NCBI GenBank assembly: GCA_021513715.1
Contig: CP084167.1
Coordinates: 186,001 to 250,000 of the forward strand
Origin: Candidatus Heimdallarchaeum endolithica
GTDB lineage: Archaea > Asgardarchaeota > Heimdallarchaeia > Heimdallarchaeales > Heimdallarchaeaceae
Direction of reading: 5' to 3'
Length of the DNA: 64,000 bases
Shown here: positions 1-9,494 of the stretch, piece by piece
Layout of the letters: the number at the start of each line of letters is the position of its first letter
How positions within the stretch are numbered: the first letter of the stretch is position 1
The notes under the pieces: generated by a model
Told to the model about the DNA's origin: nothing
The model's input: the letters and a program-made list of their open reading frames with translations, nothing else
The model's database searches: none
Position numbers and translations under genes: made by a program

Positions 1-1
1 T

Positions 2-520
2 TTCTTCTTCTTGATTGGTTGTTTCACAGGTACTTTTTGGAATATCTTTGCTATGCCCATTATAATAGGTATAATTACAGCAATTGTATTTTATAATTCA
101 AGAAACAGAAGAGAAAAAATAGTTCAACTAGTACAAGCTTATGGAGCAATATATGTTCGAGATCTTGCAAAAATGGTTAATGCCCCATATAAGATAGTTC
201 AACGTGATGTCTGGAAGATTATCAACTTGGGACTTGCAAATATAGCATATGATATAAAAAACGATATTATTTTTATTCCTGGAATACAAAATTCAGAGCA
301 AGCTAAAAAAGCAAAGCATGAATACTCTACAAGAAGAGCGACTTTTCCAACACATCAACCTTTATCAACCAGCAAGCAATCAACTGAATTTGACAAAATT
401 CTTTCTGTATCTTCCTCTGTTGATGATAAAGAAATAATTTGCCCCTTCTGTGAGGCAAAAAACCCTGGAGACAGTTCATTTTGTATAAAATGTGGTGCTT
501 CACTAAAACCTGCTAAATAA
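2..520 (+). CDS. Membrane-anchored winged-helix / zinc-ribbon protein (5' partial)
   Basis: Reading frame is open from the window edge, so the true start is probably upstream; a TTG at 11 is the first possible start inside the window. Residues about 5-30 form a hydrophobic helix that would anchor the protein in the membrane. The middle (REKIVQLVQAYG...DLAKMV...VQRDVWKII) looks like a winged-helix or PCI-like helical domain, followed by a Ser/Thr-rich linker. The C-terminus carries a single zinc ribbon, CPFC-x11-CIKCG. This architecture (helix, wHTH-like, ribbon) is common among uncharacterised archaeal proteins; no catalytic residues are visible. Function unknown. Confidence 0.6.
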   Translation, partial: FFFLIGCFTGTFWNIFAMPIIIGIITAIVFYNSRNRREKIVQLVQAYGAIYVRDLAKMVNAPYKIVQRDVWKIINLGLANIAYDIKNDIIFIPGIQNSEQAKKAKHEYSTRRATFPTHQPLSTSKQSTEFDKILSVSSSVDDKEIICPFCEAKNPGDSSFCIKCGASLKPAK

Positions 521-591
521 TATTTACAATCTTTCCTCTTTTTCCTCTTTTTTTCTTTTTTTATCTTTCTTCTTCTTTAGAAGGAATCTAG

Positions 592-2439
592 TTATCTTAT
601 ATGTTCTCCTGGGCATTCTACTTTATCAATTTCATCATAGTTTCCTATAGTTTTTTGAATAAAACAACTATCTACTAGTTCTCCTTTTAAGTTATAAAAT
701 CTCCACCACATATGATCTTTTAATTTAGAAATAATTTTTTCATTAACAAAAGATCTTAATTTATCTTGATCTGTAAATATTTCTTTATTTTTTCTTTTTT
801 CTTTTTTAGTAAAATAATAATAAAGTTTGATATTTTTTACTGCTCTTTTTCGAACCTCCTCAATTAACATATCAAACTCTCTTCTCTGTTCTTCATTTTT
901 CTTATTTTCTTTTGGTGGAATATAAATAACTGCATATCCTCTTGCCTTTTCTCCTTCTTCATCTCTATCTATTTTATAATCTACAATGTTTCTTAAGAAA
1001 TCAAAATAGTTTATTGGAGTCTTTCCAGATAGTCCTATACAACAATAATGAGTTTTGTCCACTTCTGATCTTTGATACATGTGATCATGCCCAAATACTG
1101 CTAGATTAATATCATATGAGCTAAATAGAGGAATTAAGCTTCTATTTGCTAGAGCATCAGAGGATTTTCCTTGTGTTCTCCCAAAGTAACCTATTGTTAG
1201 AATTGCTGAATGTAGAAAAACCATACAAAATTCTGGTTCTTCATCATTTTTCTTCTGATTTTTTCTCCACTCTCTAAGTTGATATTTTATCCATTCATAT
1301 TGTCTACTTCCACAATATATTGATTCATTTCCCCAATTCAATCCCATTGAGTCTAGGTGAATAATTTTTACATTCCCATTCATATGGGTATAAAAGGCTC
1401 CATGAGGATTAGTTCTTGGAATGTGAAAGAGTGAATGGAAGCTTTTTTGAGTTTTTTTCCAACAAGAAAGATAAGTTCCTCTAAATATCCCTCCAAATAG
1501 ATAATCATGGTTTCCTATAGTGGGATAAATAGGAATTCTAGATAGAACTTTTGAGCTACAATCAAAGAAATCTTCCCAATATTCATGATAAGAACCATTA
1601 TCTATATTGTCTCCAGAAGTCAAAAAAGCGTTGTAACCATGATTAAAACTATATATATTCTCATTTTCTGTAATATCATTCATTAATTCTTTCAGATGTT
1701 TATTGTTTCGTGGAAATAAGCCCCATACTCTTCCTCTTTTAAATTTAGCTCCTGCACCTGCATGTAAATCTGATGCTGCAACAAAGAAAAAAGGTTCATA
1801 GGGACTATTTTTATAGGTTTTAAACGACAATAAATCTGTTCCACAGATAATCCTATTAATATCAGAATAACAGACTATTTGATAAAAATATACTTGATTT
1901 TCTTTTAATTTTGGAAGGAAACACAAAAAAATTTGAGGAGCTAAAGAAACAGGATGCCCTTGAAAGCTTGAAGAATGTAAAAAAGGTACTTCTGCGATCT
2001 TTACTTTTTTTTCATTATAAAGAGAAAAAATTACTTTTCCTTTAGGCTTACTCTGTGAAGGATATTTTTTGTTTATTAAAACTACTTTTTTAGCAAGATT
2101 TTTTCCTAGATATCCATAATCAACTGCTAAAACAAACAAATGGTCAGTTGGCTCAAGAGTTGGTTTTTGGATCATTACTTTGTTTAACAAATAAGGAATA
2201 TCTTTTTCACTTATTGGTTCTCCTTCCATTTCTTCATAAGAAACAGCTGGAAAAAGAGAGAGATCCAATAAGGGAATATTTTCTTCTTGTGTAATTCTTC
2301 TTGCTGATTCTTTTAAACTAGAATATTCTGTTATTTTTTGACGATAGACCCACGAGTCAATCTTATCTTCAGGAGGAATAATTTCTTGCTTAACCATTTT
2401 CAGTCTTAGAGAACATTCATTAATTAAAAATTTTGTCAA
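592..2439 (-). CDS. Calcineurin-like metallophosphatase (purple-acid-phosphatase-like)
   Basis: Predicted metal-dependent phosphoesterase. The binuclear metal site is visible: D-L-H (about 224-226), GDNID (276-280), GNHD (309-312), a downstream His in VFLHS and GHDH (about 455). Residues 95-200 are beta-rich and sit where purple acid phosphatases carry a fibronectin-like domain. The 615-residue length is long because of this N-terminal part and a charged C-terminal extension. No signal peptide is evident. The longest frame starts at a TTG; an ATG at residue 15 (2397) is an equally good start. It is the last gene of the minus-strand ABC operon, 32 bp after the ATPase gene. Substrate unknown. 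Confidence 0.8.
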   Translation of the reverse strand: MTKFLINECSLRLKMVKQEIIPPEDKIDSWVYRQKITEYSSLKESARRITQEENIPLLDLSLFPAVSYEEMEGEPISEKDIPYLLNKVMIQKPTLEPTDHLFVLAVDYGYLGKNLAKKVVLINKKYPSQSKPKGKVIFSLYNEKKVKIAEVPFLHSSSFQGHPVSLAPQIFLCFLPKLKENQVYFYQIVCYSDINRIICGTDLLSFKTYKNSPYEPFFFVAASDLHAGAGAKFKRGRVWGLFPRNNKHLKELMNDITENENIYSFNHGYNAFLTSGDNIDNGSYHEYWEDFFDCSSKVLSRIPIYPTIGNHDYLFGGIFRGTYLSCWKKTQKSFHSLFHIPRTNPHGAFYTHMNGNVKIIHLDSMGLNWGNESIYCGSRQYEWIKYQLREWRKNQKKNDEEPEFCMVFLHSAILTIGYFGRTQGKSSDALANRSLIPLFSSYDINLAVFGHDHMYQRSEVDKTHYCCIGLSGKTPINYFDFLRNIVDYKIDRDEEGEKARGYAVIYIPPKENKKNEEQRREFDMLIEEVRKRAVKNIKLYYYFTKKEKRKNKEIFTDQDKLRSFVNEKIISKLKDHMWWRFYNLKGELVDSCFIQKTIGNYDEIDKVECPGEHIR

Positions 2440-2471
2440 TTAAAAACTCAAATTAAAAAAAATAAAGGATG

Positions 2472-3473
2472 TTAATGAACAACTCTTGTAAGTTTAGTTC
2501 CACAACGAGGACAAGAATAGGTGTTTGGAGGTATTTCCAATCCACAACTTGGACAGAACTTTATTTTTGGCCCCTCTCTTCTTTCTGGGGATTTAATAGG
2601 TTTAAGTAAAAGACCTTGTTCTGTAACTTGCCAAGAAAAAAGAAAGACCCCACCTAACTGTCTCATTGCTTCTTCAGGAATACTTAATCTTCCTTGATTA
2701 TCAGGAACAAGTAATCTAGTTTGGTCTAGATTTTCTAAATCGAATCCCATTCCATGTTCTCCAATAATTATCCCATCCCTAATTTCTAGTGACCTATTTG
2801 AGAAATCAGCTACAATAGGGTCATGAGAGCAGATAAGATAACTTGTTCCAAATTCATTAGAGAGTTCTGTAAACAATTCTAAAATTTGTACTGAGGTTTC
2901 AGCATCTACAGCGCCTGTTGGTTCATCTGCAAGTATTATCTCTGGGTTGTTAGCTAAAGCTCTAGCAATAGCTACTCTTTGCCTTTCTCCTCCAGAAAGT
3001 TTTGTAGGAATATGATGTCTTCTATGATAAATACCCAATCTTTGCATAAGTTCTTTTGATTTTCTTTTTATTTCTAAATAAGGAGTATTTAAGAGTTTCA
3101 TTGGCATTTCAATATTTTTCTCTGCACTTAGATGTGGTAAAAGGTTTTGTTCTTGAAAAACATAACCTATCTTCTTTCTTCTAAACTCAAAAAGAAACTT
3201 TTCTGGTAATTTAGTTATATCTGTTCCATCGCTAAATATTATTTGACCTGCTGATGGTTTTAACATTCCACCTAAGCTTAGAAGCAATGTTGATTTTCCT
3301 GCTCCTGAAGGTCCAATGATCGAAAGTATCTCTCCTTTTTTAATGTCAAAACTTACTCCTCTTAGAGCCACTACTTTATTTTCTAGTTCAGTCCCATATA
3401 CATGATAAAGGTCTAAACACTGTAAAGCAAGATCCTCAGGTAGTTCTTTTTTTTCTGTAATTCCTGTATACAT
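2472..3473 (-). CDS. ABC transporter ATPase with AbrB-like hairpin and C-terminal zinc ribbon
   Basis: LolD/MacB-type nucleotide-binding subunit: Walker A GPSGAGKS at 54-61, signature LSGGERQR, Walker B ILADEPTG and switch His in CSHD. The transporter core ends near residue 235. It is followed by VPDNQGRLSIPEEAMRQLG, which resembles an AbrB/SpoVT swapped-hairpin element, and then a zinc ribbon with Cys 307, 310, 321 and 324. Both additions are unusual for this ATPase family and may regulate assembly or activity. A Shine-Dalgarno-like AGGTGA precedes the ATG. Third gene in the operon, 11 bp after the permease. Confidence 0.88.
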   Translation of the reverse strand: MYTGITEKKELPEDLALQCLDLYHVYGTELENKVVALRGVSFDIKKGEILSIIGPSGAGKSTLLLSLGGMLKPSAGQIIFSDGTDITKLPEKFLFEFRRKKIGYVFQEQNLLPHLSAEKNIEMPMKLLNTPYLEIKRKSKELMQRLGIYHRRHHIPTKLSGGERQRVAIARALANNPEIILADEPTGAVDAETSVQILELFTELSNEFGTSYLICSHDPIVADFSNRSLEIRDGIIIGEHGMGFDLENLDQTRLLVPDNQGRLSIPEEAMRQLGGVFLFSWQVTEQGLLLKPIKSPERREGPKIKFCPSCGLEIPPNTYSCPRCGTKLTRVVH

Positions 3474-3484
3474 TTTTTAATCAC

Positions 3485-6331
3485 CTAGACTACTCTCATT
3501 TCCTCTACTACGTTCACTTCTGACGCACTAATAGCAGGAATTAACGTAGCTATTATTATTGAAGCAAAGGATACCAATATTGTAATCGTCAATGAAACTA
3601 TCGGTATGTACAATGTCCGTTTAAAGGTTACTTGAGCAAATCCTAACACTGAATCAAAGAATGAAATAAAAATGTTGAATTGATAAGCAAATAAATAACC
3701 TATCAACGAACCAAACAGAGTAGCAAATATAGCTATTGAAAATATTTCACTTATTACTAAAAGAATTAATTGTTTCTTCGAGGCACCTTCAGCAATCAAA
3801 ATTGCAAATTCTTTTCTTCTTTTGTTAATAATTAACATCATAAAAATAAATACTCCAATAATTGAAATTGTAATAGCAATAATATAGTTAATTGAAAGGA
3901 GACCTGGTATTCCAAAGCTACGGCCTTCTGCTTTCTGTAAATCATCTAGCACCTCATTGTACGTATAAATATCACTTATCCAATCAAAATTCTTCTTGAA
4001 CTCAAAAGCCAATTTTTCTTTTTCTACATTTACCCCAGATTTGAAGTTCACGATTACTCTTACAATTCTTGTTGTATCTGGAAAATGAGCAATAAGGAAT
4101 CTTTTATCAACTAGTGCATGAAATCCCCACCCATTTTCTACATCCAACAATGCCGGCGCATGTTCATAGACGATTTTAGCTTCTGCGTTAATTGTTTTGT
4201 TGTTTGTAGTTAATGAAATAGTTGAATTTGTATCTATTTCAAGATAATTTGCAGTCAATTTGTCTACAGCAATATTAGTAAGTGGATCTGCAAGTAGAAC
4301 TGCTAAACCATCTTTTGGATTTGTATAATCTTCTATTGCATTTTTATGCCAGAAGCATTTATCAGAGTATAGTTCGAGGTCTACCCCGAAGATAAATATC
4401 TTACCACCCCAATACAGTTCTGTAGATTTGTAGTAAATAGGAACAATACTCTCTATTTTGTCTTCAAAACCAGTGAAATTGGATACACTTAAAGAGTTGA
4501 TATCTCCAACTAATTCTATTCTCATATCTCCCCCCACATTGGTTTCTGCTTGTTGAATTATAAATTCATTTCCTGTGGCTCCTTGAATAGCTGTGAAAAC
4601 AGAAAGAGAAACAGATAAGCAGAGAAGTAAAGTTATTCTTGGGAAATACTGGTGTCTTCGACCTAAACTTCCTTTTATTAAAAGTCCAATCTTCTTAAAT
4701 ACCTTAACAATGTATTTATCCAAAACTTGAGGGATTTTAGGAGCTATTCTTGAAGCTACCAATCCAGAAGCATACCAGAGGAGAATAGGGGAAGTAACCT
4801 GAAGAAAGATTGCCCAACCTTGGAACTTAACATTTTCATTTATTTCTCTCAAGAATGATAAAAACACGCCTATTATTCCTGCAGAAAAAGCAAAAACATC
4901 AGCATATATACGTTTAAGGAAACCTATTTTAGGTTTATCAATAGTTTTCACTATTGCTACTTCTTGTTGTAAGAATGTTTTTGTTTTTTTGTTTGTTGTA
5001 ATAAGTAAAATACCAAGAGTGACAATTACTGTACTAATTATTTCCCCAGCCCCAATACTTAGAAAACTAAAAGCTTCATTAAATTGTGAGATGTTCACAT
5101 TCATAAAGCTATAAGATGAAACTACAACTGATGCCCCAATTGTTCCTAAACCTATTCCAATGGTTTCTCCTATAATACCAATAATAATAATCTCAGTAAA
5201 TATCATCCTTTTAATCTGTTTAGGGCTTGCACCTTGTGCTTTCAGTACGCCTACTTCGTATTTTCGCTCTTGTAAAGCGAGATCAGCTCCAAAGTTAATT
5301 AATATTATAGAAAGAATTAAGGCTGGAATATAGAGAACAAAGTCAATTACTTGCATTATTAATGTTAAAATAGAGTTAGATTGCAACACTATCCCAACAA
5401 GATTTAATCCTTCTACTTGATTCGGGTGACGTCTGACTATTCTATCAATAAAGATATCAATTTCTTCACTCATTTTTTTGATATCATCAGTTGACAAGTT
5501 GCTATAGTCTAATTTCACTCCTATTAAATAATATCCATGTTTTACAAGTGTCTCAACCATTTTGTCATTTAAATTTGATGACGAAAAAATTACATCGTCA
5601 GAATTGAAGAAACTTATTCCAGTTCTAATTCTTTCAATATTAAAGAAACCTGAAATAGTAAGATTAGAAACAATAATGATTGAATCAGTAACAGTAAAAT
5701 TCTGCGTAAGCTCGTTATATACAAGTGTCACTGCACTAATATTAACAGATAACACATCTCCTACTTCTAAACCATATAATAAAGACAGAGTTTCAGGAAC
5801 TATACATTCTCCTTCATTTAAAGATAAGTTACCATTAACTAAATCAATTGAGTGAACAAAATCATTATTTACATCATGTTCATCTATAACAATAGGATTC
5901 AAAGATTCAGGTTGATTTTTAGTATCACTAACGTTTTCTGTAAGTTCAAAATCAAATTGAAATAATTCGTTTCCAGTAATATAACCGAAACTTTCAGTAT
6001 AAATAATTGTTGTCTCTTTTGCTTCTTGTTCATTTGCGATTTCATTAGAAAGAGATGTAGGATCATTAAAACCTAGATCATTAGGATAGAAAACAACTTC
6101 AGCTTCAATATTGTTAACTACATCCATAACAGCTATGGTTTTTACTATTGATCCATAGAAGAAAATACTTGAAAAAATAGCTGCACCAAGAATAAGCCCA
6201 GCAACAATTGAAAGAGATCTTCGCTTATATGAAATAATTGATTTAAGTGCAAGTTGTATATAATTCATCATAGCTGTATATTTTCCTGAAATACTCTTCA
6301 TCATTGAAGTAAGTTTGTTTGAAATATTCAT
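3485..6331 (-). CDS. MacB/FtsX-family ABC permease with duplicated FtsX domains
   Basis: 948-residue membrane subunit of a MacB/LolCE-like mechanotransmission ABC system. An N-terminal transmembrane segment (about 38-65) is followed by an extracytoplasmic domain, an FtsX block of three helices (about 320-450) containing the family motif ERKYEVGVLKAQGAS, a further helix and loop (480-590), a second ecto-domain (about 590-790), and a second FtsX block (about 815-945) with KRRKEFAILIAEGAS. So one chain carries both permease halves. The start ATG overlaps the stop of the upstream ATPase (ATGA), with GGAG 9 nt before it, showing translational coupling. The cargo is unknown; such systems usually move lipids or peptides, or drive cell-envelope enzymes. 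Confidence 0.88.
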   Translation of the reverse strand: MNISNKLTSMMKSISGKYTAMMNYIQLALKSIISYKRRSLSIVAGLILGAAIFSSIFFYGSIVKTIAVMDVVNNIEAEVVFYPNDLGFNDPTSLSNEIANEQEAKETTIIYTESFGYITGNELFQFDFELTENVSDTKNQPESLNPIVIDEHDVNNDFVHSIDLVNGNLSLNEGECIVPETLSLLYGLEVGDVLSVNISAVTLVYNELTQNFTVTDSIIIVSNLTISGFFNIERIRTGISFFNSDDVIFSSSNLNDKMVETLVKHGYYLIGVKLDYSNLSTDDIKKMSEEIDIFIDRIVRRHPNQVEGLNLVGIVLQSNSILTLIMQVIDFVLYIPALILSIILINFGADLALQERKYEVGVLKAQGASPKQIKRMIFTEIIIIGIIGETIGIGLGTIGASVVVSSYSFMNVNISQFNEAFSFLSIGAGEIISTVIVTLGILLITTNKKTKTFLQQEVAIVKTIDKPKIGFLKRIYADVFAFSAGIIGVFLSFLREINENVKFQGWAIFLQVTSPILLWYASGLVASRIAPKIPQVLDKYIVKVFKKIGLLIKGSLGRRHQYFPRITLLLCLSVSLSVFTAIQGATGNEFIIQQAETNVGGDMRIELVGDINSLSVSNFTGFEDKIESIVPIYYKSTELYWGGKIFIFGVDLELYSDKCFWHKNAIEDYTNPKDGLAVLLADPLTNIAVDKLTANYLEIDTNSTISLTTNNKTINAEAKIVYEHAPALLDVENGWGFHALVDKRFLIAHFPDTTRIVRVIVNFKSGVNVEKEKLAFEFKKNFDWISDIYTYNEVLDDLQKAEGRSFGIPGLLSINYIIAITISIIGVFIFMMLIINKRRKEFAILIAEGASKKQLILLVISEIFSIAIFATLFGSLIGYLFAYQFNIFISFFDSVLGFAQVTFKRTLYIPIVSLTITILVSFASIIIATLIPAISASEVNVVEEMRVV

Positions 6332-7062
6332 TTTCTTTCACTCCTACGTTTGTTTAAAATAGAAACTTGTTCTTCAGCAAGTTTTCCATTACGTAAAATA
6401 TATAAACGATCTGTCTGTTTTGCAGCTTCATGATCATGCGTAACCATAACGACAGTTATATTCTTCTCTTTACTCAATTGCTTGAACAAACTAATTATTT
6501 CACGTCCAGTTACAGTATCAAGATTACCACTAGGTTCATCACAATAGATAATTTTTGGTTCATGAGCCAAAGCACGTGCTATTGCCACTCGTTGTTGTTC
6601 TCCCCCTGAAAGTTGCTCTGGTAAATGATTCATTCTTCCATAAAGACCTACACTTTCTAGAAAAGAAACAGCTTTTGCTGTAGCTGTTTTATCTTCTTCT
6701 CCTCTTAAAATCATTGGAAGTTTTACATTTTCTAAAGCTGTAAGGTAAGGAATTAAACTGAAATTCTGAAAAACAATTGAAGAGGTTTTTCTTCTAATTT
6801 CCAAGTATTCTTTGTTTGTTAACTTTTTTAGATTTGAGCCTACAATATATACATCGCCATCCGTTATTGTCTCTAAAGTTGATAAAATATTTACTAAAGT
6901 GCTTTTTCCTGAACCACTTGGCCCCATTATGGCTACAAATTCTCCCTTTTTTATTTTCATGTTAACTCCTGTAAGAACTTTAACTATTGTATCCTTATCT
7001 AGTTTAAAGTTCTTTATCAGACTTCTAGTTATTATAATATTTTCTGCACTATTGTTACTCAT
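6328..7062 (-). CDS. LolD/MacB-type ABC transporter ATPase
   Basis: 244 residues, typical length for a stand-alone LolD-like ATPase. Walker A GPSGSGKS, Q-loop VFQNFSL, signature LSGGEQQR, Walker B YCDEPSGNLD and switch His in VTHDH are all intact. First gene of the operon: a GGAG sits 4 nt before the ATG and a TTTATAAAG TATA-like element lies about 45 bp upstream. The stop overlaps the permease start by 4 bp. The operon therefore encodes two different ATPases for one two-half permease, so a heterodimeric motor is plausible, with this copy lacking the extra domains of the other. Confidence 0.9.
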   Translation of the reverse strand: MSNNSAENIIITRSLIKNFKLDKDTIVKVLTGVNMKIKKGEFVAIMGPSGSGKSTLVNILSTLETITDGDVYIVGSNLKKLTNKEYLEIRRKTSSIVFQNFSLIPYLTALENVKLPMILRGEEDKTATAKAVSFLESVGLYGRMNHLPEQLSGGEQQRVAIARALAHEPKIIYCDEPSGNLDTVTGREIISLFKQLSKEKNITVVMVTHDHEAAKQTDRLYILRNGKLAEEQVSILNKRRSERK

Positions 7063-7172
7063 TAAGCTCCGAGTTATATGGAAAAATATAAAGGTATCTT
7101 TATAAAAAACGATTAATATTAATCAAAAAACTTTGAATTCTTTTCAAACTCCTTTAAAACCCATATTCCTTC

Positions 7173-7583
7173 TCATAGAATAAAATAAAATATGAGAATG
7201 ACTGCAGAAACACCTAACAAGCAAAAACCTAATATTAAACCTACTATTCTATTCTTTAAGTGCCTTTTTATTAAATCCCCAATGAACCCTCCAATAGGTA
7301 AAAAAATTGATAACACAATAAACAAATACAAATCAAAATGACCTTGTACTACGTGAGTTGTACCTCCTACAACAGCTTTAACTAAAATAATAAAAAGAGA
7401 AGTACCAGAAGCTACAATAGGAGTATATCCAAAACCTAATATCATCAATGGAGAAATAAGCCATCCTCCAGAAGAACCAAGAAGGCCAGTAATAAAACCA
7501 ATTAATAATCCAAAAACTACAATAACGGGAATACTTATTCTAAACTCATAGTCATCCCTTTTTATAGTTATAAAAGGTTTCAA
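7173..7583 (-). pseudogene. C-terminal half of a split TauE/SafE-like transporter
   Basis: 136 residues with four hydrophobic segments and the TauE/SafE-type motif GLLGSSGGWLISPLM, i.e. the second repeat of a sulfite/organosulfonate exporter. The N-terminal half is the next gene upstream on the same strand (7963-8481). The only in-frame start is a TTG at 7583 with a stop a few codons before it, and no ribosome site is visible, so independent expression is doubtful. The cytoplasmic charged stretch IKRDDYEF before the first helix is what normally links the two halves. Interpreted as one gene cut by the structured insertion between the halves. Half-size TauE proteins do exist, so residual function cannot be excluded. 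Confidence 0.7.
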
Positions 7584-7981
7584 CCATGAGTTGAAATTTT
7601 ACGTAATTTCTTCAGGACTCTACCCAACCAATCAACAAACTTAGCGAAAGTTGTGAAGACTGGATTAAGAGAACATGAAAGACACAGTCTTAATTAAGTT
7701 CTCTAAGGGGTTCATCTCCTTATCCCGGGCACTCATAACTCCCAAAGGGAAGACCGGGTGTCGTAGGAATGAAACCTACGTCTTTAAGCATATAGCTCAA
7801 GACACTAGATAAATGAGAATTAAATATATAAAGATAGCTGAAAAGTTGTGACACTCCCTAATATCTTGTATGTATTCTTTATTTTTGCAAATGTGTTTCA
7901 GGTTGTTATTGGTATGATAACTCCACAAACTAAAAATTTAGTTTATTATGTAAAAAAGTATCTCATGGATAATGAAACCTT
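7574..7981. mobile_element. MITE-like ~0.4 kb non-coding insertion inside the TauE-like gene
   Basis: The two halves of the transporter are separated by about 380 bp without a credible gene. The ends carry inverted repeats: AAGGTTTCA at 7574-7582 against TGAAACCTT at 7973-7981, followed inward by CATGAG on both sides after a short indel. Removing roughly 412-415 bp (any length equal to 1 modulo 3) rejoins the halves in frame, giving HKIAFITIKRDD; a 4-bp AAAA target duplication fits but sits in A-runs and proves little. The interior holds a folded RNA-like segment. Exact borders and element family are unresolved. Confidence 0.5.
7633..7805 (+). ncRNA. Structured RNA candidate with H-type pseudoknot
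   Basis: A locally GC-richer stretch with several exact helices: CAAC/GTTG (7633-7636/7650-7653); AAGACTG/CAGTCTT (7656-7662/7685-7691), interleaved with AGAGAAC/GTTCTCT (7668-7674/7698-7704) so that the pair forms a pseudoknot; CCCGG/CCGGG (7724-7728/7754-7758) enclosing TCCC/GGGA; and CGTAGG/CCTACG (7762-7767/7775-7780) with loop AATGAAA. One helix (7705-7709/7717-7721) needs a G-U pair on the plus strand, weakly favouring that strand. No match to tRNA, SRP or RNase P cores was recognised. A pseudoknot plus end hairpins in a mobile remnant recalls TnpB/IscB omega RNAs, but no tnpB is present; this is only an analogy. Confidence 0.4.
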
Positions 7982-8481
7982 GCAAAAAAAGCTATCTTAT
8001 GTCTATGCTCTTCTTGTTCTTTTCTTACTTGTTTCAATTCGTGAATTTTATCTCTTCTATATGTTTCGATACCTAGTTTCTTCTTTTTTCTTGATTCAAA
8101 TAACATTTTAACGCTTAGTAATAGAGCTAATGAGAACAATATTGAAAGTAAAACTACTTCAGGTATCATATCTGTAATTAAAGCTCCCAAAAAAGTAGAA
8201 ATCATAGCAGGAATTAAAAAAGCAAAGGCAAATTTAAAATCAATTTCCTTCCTTTTTCTTGCTCCAAGCACACCAACCAGAGAAATAAAAACTGTAGAAG
8301 ATAAAGTTGTTCCTACAACAGTAGGCATTTCATATTCAAATAATACTGCTAAGATAGGAACAATGAATACTCCCCCACCAAGTCCAGCTATTACGCTTAA
8401 TATGCCAACAACAAGTGCAATTATCGAAATCAAGAATAGTATAGTGGGAGACAATAGCATAACTCTTGATGATAAAAACAT
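7963..8481 (-). CDS. N-terminal half of a split TauE/SafE-like transporter
   Basis: 172 residues. Four hydrophobic helices with the family motif GILSVIAGLGGGVFIVPIL near the start mark it as the first repeat of a TauE/SafE sulfite-exporter-type protein. After the fourth helix comes a basic cytoplasmic linker (KKKKLGIETYRRDK...), as in intact members. The last residues, about AFFARFHYP, are encoded by the inserted element and end at a stop inside its inverted repeat. Full family members are about 250-320 residues, so half is missing; it continues at 7173-7583. Could act as a half-transporter, but a disrupted gene is more likely. An ATP sulfurylase lies nearby, matching a sulfur theme. Confidence 0.65.
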   Translation of the reverse strand: MFLSSRVMLLSPTILFLISIIALVVGILSVIAGLGGGVFIVPILAVLFEYEMPTVVGTTLSSTVFISLVGVLGARKRKEIDFKFAFAFLIPAMISTFLGALITDMIPEVVLLSILFSLALLLSVKMLFESRKKKKLGIETYRRDKIHELKQVRKEQEEHRHKIAFFARFHYP

Positions 8482-8534
8482 ATTTATAAAACTTTTTCGA
8501 ATTAAAAACCTAAAAGAAGTTAGAAATTAAATTT

Positions 8535-9494
8535 TTATTTTTTTATGTTATTTCTTAAATAAAGTAAATGGCTTCTTAACGTTGCAGGGCTGACTTTACA
8601 TGTTCGCGCTAGAAAAGCTTGATTAAATAAACTAATATTGATTTTTTCAGCAATCATTTCTGATGCTAAAAAAATACATGCTACACTTAGGACACTAGGT
8701 CGTCTGCTTTTAGCATCTATTTTAGAAAGTTTAACTGCAAATAGCTCTATTGATGTTAAAATTTTATCAATATCTAGTTCAGTAATCTCTAGAGTGTTTC
8801 CGACATTTTGTAACTCTTGCCTAATTTGCCCCCTAATTGATAAATCAGATCTTAAGGTTGCCATATGTTTTGTTACCCAAACACTTGTAGATGACTTAGT
8901 ATAAGTTAAATTATTTGTGATAATATAATCTCGAACTGCTTTGGAGCTAATCTTACAGCCATAGCTTTTAAAAATATCAACTACAGTACGAATACTTACT
9001 GGAATATTTAGATTTTTTGAAAATATTATTGCTAAAGCCGATGCTAGCAAAAAAATGTTTGAAACCTTATTTCCTGCTCTTTTTTCTGCTTCGTATCTCT
9101 TTCTTAATTCATACATTATTTGGTTTTTTTGATTTGATGAAAAACCTAATTTTGTTAAAATGTTTAATAATCTTGATTTATTCTCTTCTATTGCATCATA
9201 TTCCAATTTTTTTTCAGCAAACCACATTCTCTGAAATTGTGCTCTACTTTCTCCTGGAGATACTTCAAAAGATGAAAAATAAGTATTTTTACTTCTTCTA
9301 CTTTCTGGGCTGCCAAAACGATTTTTTCTCCAATCAGTTGAATCACTATCAATAAAATGATCTGAACTATACCTTTGGTCAATAACAAGACCACATTTTC
9401 TACAAACAACATCTGAAACTGTTTCAATAAAATTACTTCCCCCACACTCAGGACACACAATTTTAACCTTTTTCTCTTGCTCTGTTCTCATCAT
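8535..9494 (-). CDS. tfb: Transcription initiation factor B (TFB/TFIIB)
   Basis: General archaeal transcription factor that bridges TBP-bound promoter DNA and RNA polymerase. The N-terminal zinc ribbon is CPECGG-x-CRKCG (Cys 14, 17, 31, 34), followed by a B-reader-like region with RKNRFGSPESRRSK and two cyclin-fold repeats to residue 319, the normal length. The cyclin repeats look divergent from the canonical archaeal TFB, suggesting one of several paralogues, as is common in Asgard genomes. A TATA-like TTTAAATA about 30 bp upstream of the ATG implies a very short or absent leader. Monocistronic in appearance, with 260 bp of empty AT-rich DNA upstream. Confidence 0.9.
   Translation of the reverse strand: MMRTEQEKKVKIVCPECGGSNFIETVSDVVCRKCGLVIDQRYSSDHFIDSDSTDWRKNRFGSPESRRSKNTYFSSFEVSPGESRAQFQRMWFAEKKLEYDAIEENKSRLLNILTKLGFSSNQKNQIMYELRKRYEAEKRAGNKVSNIFLLASALAIIFSKNLNIPVSIRTVVDIFKSYGCKISSKAVRDYIITNNLTYTKSSTSVWVTKHMATLRSDLSIRGQIRQELQNVGNTLEITELDIDKILTSIELFAVKLSKIDAKSRRPSVLSVACIFLASEMIAEKINISLFNQAFLARTCKVSPATLRSHLLYLRNNIKK

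Noticed and set aside
7590..7830. tRNA or riboswitch for the TauE-like gene
   Set aside because: No T-loop GTTCRANYC, acceptor stem or known riboswitch core; the likely strand is opposite to the downstream transporter, so a leader riboswitch is not favoured.
7848..8111. 87-residue hydrophobic plus-strand frame
   Set aside because: It lies across the inverted end of the inserted element and antisense to the transporter half; composition fits a shadow of the membrane segment, not a gene.
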